Origin: an uncultured Oscillospiraceae bacterium
GTDB taxonomy: Bacteria > Bacillota > Clostridia > Oscillospirales > Acutalibacteraceae
Assembly: GCA_900547305.1 (NCBI GenBank)
Contig: URGH01000036.1
Span: 1-24,587, forward strand
DNA: 24,587 nt
Reading direction: 5' to 3'
Positions 22,569-24,587 of the stretch are shown here, piece after piece. Every line of letters starts with the position of its first letter. Position 1 is the first letter of the stretch. The notes beneath the pieces were generated by a model. That model ran no database searches. It was not told the origin of the DNA and worked only from the letters and a program-made list of their open reading frames with translations. The position numbers were made by a program, and so were the translations under genes.

Positions 22569-24424
22569 TGTATTCTACCGAACTGCTTTTCCAGCTCGCG
22601 CCGCTTTATTTCAAAAGCAACGGGGCGCCCGTGCGGGCAGTACATAACGTCGTCGGAATACAGCACCCTTTCGGCTAATTTCTGCATTTCAAGCGGGCTT
22701 GTCCTGCTGCCCGCCTTTATTGCCGCTTTGCAGGCTACCGTGTGGTACATATCGTCAAGCCTTTCGGCGTCGGGCGCTTTGCCCTTTAAAAGGTCGCCCG
22801 CAAGCTCGCTTATAACCGACGGTATATCCTCTTTTGTAAGCGCCGCGGGAACGGCCGATACCCTAACGGTGGAATTCCCGAAATCTTCAACCTCAAAGCC
22901 CGCTTTACTGAGCTTTTCGGTATTGGATATTACGGCGTTATATTCCTCCCTCGTTAAAGGAACGGTTACGGCGGTCAGCAGCGCCTGCATTTCGGTTTTT
23001 TGCTCTTTCTTCAGCTTGTTAAATAAAATACGCTCGTGCGCCGCGTGCTTATCTATCATAAACACGCTTTCCCCCATTTGCACTATAATATAGGTTAAAA
23101 ACGCCTCGCCTATTAAGGTTACGGGCGGTTTTTCGTCTTCGATTTCACGCATTATGTCAACCGTCACTCTTTCGGGGGCAATCGGTTTTTCCGGTTGCAC
23201 AATCGGCGGTTCAATAACCTCTTTAGGCACATATACCGTTTTTTCCGTTTCGGTTTGTTTATACTCAAGGTCTCTGAACGTTACAACTTCGGGAATATTA
23301 TGTAAACTCGGCTTAACCTTGTATATTTCTTCGGCAACCGTAGGCTTGGAAATCGGCTGCTGGCGGTACTGTGCCGTGCTCATTCTTTCAAACGGGTTAA
23401 ATACAGGTTCTTTTAGCTTTACCTCGGGGCGGGTATCCCCTTTTGAAAGCGCACTTTTGACCGATGAATAAACCGCGTCGAAAATTCGGCGCTCGTCAGA
23501 AAAACGTACCTCGGTTTTTGCGGGGTGAACGTTTACATCCACCGTATCAAGCGGGACGGTCAGATAAAGCACAAAGCCGGGGAACTTGCCTATCATTGCG
23601 CTGTTTTTGTAAGCCTGCTCAACAGCCGCCGTCACCGTGCCCGAGCGGACAAGTCTGCCGTTTAAAAACACAAATTGATAATTTCTTGTAGGTCTGCACG
23701 AAACAGGCTTACATGTGAGCCCCTTAACGCCTATTCCGTCAAGCCCGCCGTCTACTTCCATAAGCGTTCCCGCAAATTCGCGGCCTAAAACGCTGTAAAC
23801 GGTGGTGTTTATCTTACCGTCGCCGGGGGTCATAAGAGATTGCTTGCCGTCCCTTATCAGTTTAAAGGCAATTTCCGGGTGCGAAAGCGCTATGCGCTCC
23901 ACCACCGCCGCGGCGGCGTTCGCCTCGGAAACGTCCTTTTTAAGAAACTTCATACGCGCGGGTGTATTGTAGAAAATATCGCGTATAACAATTGTAGTGC
24001 CGTCAGGGCAGCCTGCCTCCTCGCACAGCCTTTCCTGCCCGCCGTCTATTTCGTAGTGCGTACCGAGGTCATTTTCACGCGGCTTTGTAAACATTTCCAC
24101 CTTCGCAACAGAGGAAACCGCGGCAAGCGCCTCGCCGCGAAAACCCAACGTTCCTATTGCGTTCAAGTCGCCGCTGCTTTTTATTTTGCTTGTGGCATGG
24201 CGCAAAAACGCCGTGGGAACATCGTTTCTTGCTATTCCGCAGCCGTTATCGGTTATTCGCATATATGTAATGCCGCCGTGCTGAATTTCAACCGTTATGT
24301 TATCCGCTCCCGCGTCAATTGAATTTTCAACAAGCTCCTTTATTACCGAGGCAGGGCGTTCCACAACCTCGCCCGCCGCTATAAGCTCGGATATTTCTTT
24401 CGGCAGTACTTTAATTTCAGGCAT
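22565..24424 (-). CDS. mutL: DNA mismatch repair protein MutL
   Basis: MutL couples mismatch recognition by MutS to strand incision and removal. The 619-residue protein has the GHKL ATPase domain with ELVENSIDAGAD, DNGCGI and GFRGEAL, a variable linker (about 330-430), and a C-terminal dimerisation/endonuclease domain. The endonuclease motif reads DKHAAHERILFN, so the final Glu of DQHAX2EX4E is Asn. The conserved ACKAAIKAG, CPHGRP and FGR motifs are intact. The ATG at 24424 has a GAGGTG site about 8 nt upstream. It is the first gene of the long run visible in the window. An upstream mutS would be expected beyond the edge. Confidence 0.97.
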   Translation of the reverse strand: MPEIKVLPKEISELIAAGEVVERPASVIKELVENSIDAGADNITVEIQHGGITYMRITDNGCGIARNDVPTAFLRHATSKIKSSGDLNAIGTLGFRGEALAAVSSVAKVEMFTKPRENDLGTHYEIDGGQERLCEEAGCPDGTTIVIRDIFYNTPARMKFLKKDVSEANAAAAVVERIALSHPEIAFKLIRDGKQSLMTPGDGKINTTVYSVLGREFAGTLMEVDGGLDGIGVKGLTCKPVSCRPTRNYQFVFLNGRLVRSGTVTAAVEQAYKNSAMIGKFPGFVLYLTVPLDTVDVNVHPAKTEVRFSDERRIFDAVYSSVKSALSKGDTRPEVKLKEPVFNPFERMSTAQYRQQPISKPTVAEEIYKVKPSLHNIPEVVTFRDLEYKQTETEKTVYVPKEVIEPPIVQPEKPIAPERVTVDIMREIEDEKPPVTLIGEAFLTYIIVQMGESVFMIDKHAAHERILFNKLKKEQKTEMQALLTAVTVPLTREEYNAVISNTEKLSKAGFEVEDFGNSTVRVSAVPAALTKEDIPSVISELAGDLLKGKAPDAERLDDMYHTVACKAAIKAGSRTSPLEMQKLAERVLYSDDVMYCPHGRPVAFEIKRRELEKQFGRIQ

Positions 24425-24444
24425 TTTTGCACCTCACTTTATTG

Positions 24445-24518
24445 AGCGTGTCGAAAATTCGCCACGCTCTTGGACGGGAATACCGTTCGCAAAAATCAGA
24501 GATTTTTGACTGCACTCC
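24445..24518 (-). repeat. Structured intergenic repeat, copy B
   Basis: The minus strand of this 74-bp region closely matches the plus strand of 7647-7723, with the same linker blocks and the same outer hairpin arms (AGCGTG...CACGCT). The inner hairpin here is CAAAAATC/GATTTTTG with a 3-nt loop. It lies 20 bp upstream of the mutL ATG. Confidence 0.75.
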
Positions 24519-24534
24519 CTACTCTTGCGGTACC

Positions 24535-24571
24535 CAAAGAAAATATTCGCTTGGAGCGCGAATTTTCTTTG
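24535..24571. repeat. AT-rich hairpin upstream of mutL
   Basis: CAAAGAAAATATTCGC and the complementary arm ending GAATTTTCTTTG form a long imperfect hairpin with a two-base bulge, next to repeat copy B. It occupies the place of the hairpin at 7591-7617 relative to copy A, so it may be part of the same larger element. The rest of 24519-24587 shows no gene. Confidence 0.5.
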
Positions 24572-24587
24572 ACCGCGGCGCCATAAC

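Noticed and set aside
22386..23093. 235-codon plus-strand open frame opposite mutL/miaA
   Set aside because: Antisense to two well-supported genes, Ser-rich low-complexity translation and no family resemblance.
24425..24587. Possible promoter for mutL in the upstream repeat region
   Set aside because: No hexamer pair with acceptable spacing was found. Read-through from an upstream gene outside the window is as likely.

Overview
The window is a housekeeping segment of a Gram-positive, low-to-mid GC bacterium, most likely a clostridial (Oscillospiraceae/Ruminococcaceae-like) Firmicute. Supporting this are the Firmicute-type split of ADP-glucose pyrophosphorylase into GlgC and GlgD, a sepF-ylmH-divIVA division cluster, a NifS/NifU-type iron-sulfur pair with an Rrf2 regulator, a two-polypeptide transketolase, AGGAGG-type ribosome-binding sites, several TTG starts, and sigma-A promoters close to TTGACA-17-TATAAT. 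The genus is inference. Every convincing gene lies on the minus strand, so transcription runs from high to low coordinates.

From right to left: (1) 24424-13592 is a nearly gap-free run: mutL, miaA, an HlyD-like membrane-anchored protein, a YggS-type PLP protein, sepF, ylmH, divIVA, lspA, an RluD-type pseudouridine synthase, a Cof-type HAD phosphatase and the N and C halves of transketolase. Most junctions overlap or are under 30 bp, and the run ends at a strong intrinsic terminator (about 13521-13572). (2) A promoter at 13463-13491 starts glgB-glgC-glgD-glgA, which make ADP-glucose and build branched glycogen. (3) A 268-bp stretch full of inverted repeats separates glgA from uppP. Then come uppP (undecaprenyl-diphosphate phosphatase), a YfcE-like phosphodiesterase and an IscR-like Rrf2 regulator. 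(4) After a 145-bp element bounded by inverted repeats, a promoter overlapped by an inverted repeat, a plausible Rrf2 operator, drives iscS (cysteine desulfurase) and a NifU/IscU scaffold, ended by a terminator at about 3737-3772. (5) A perfect consensus promoter (3673-3701) drives typA/bipA, a DEDDh exonuclease with a C-terminal zinc ribbon, and a PflX-type radical SAM protein.

There is no phage, IS transposase, CRISPR array, rRNA or tRNA that I can recognise, and no gap above 300 bp. The accessory-looking material is intergenic. It comprises a two-copy structured repeat (7647-7723 and inverted 24445-24518) with a compensatory base pair in one hairpin, a MITE-like element next to the isc promoter whose motif recurs at 16277-16294, and a long hairpin at the left edge. 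I do not see a clear new multi-gene system. The best leads are the structured repeats, the isc promoter/operator, the coupled typA-exonuclease-radical SAM unit, and a few residue-level oddities (GlgA Met15, the MutL endonuclease motif, the Cys-rich NifU tail).
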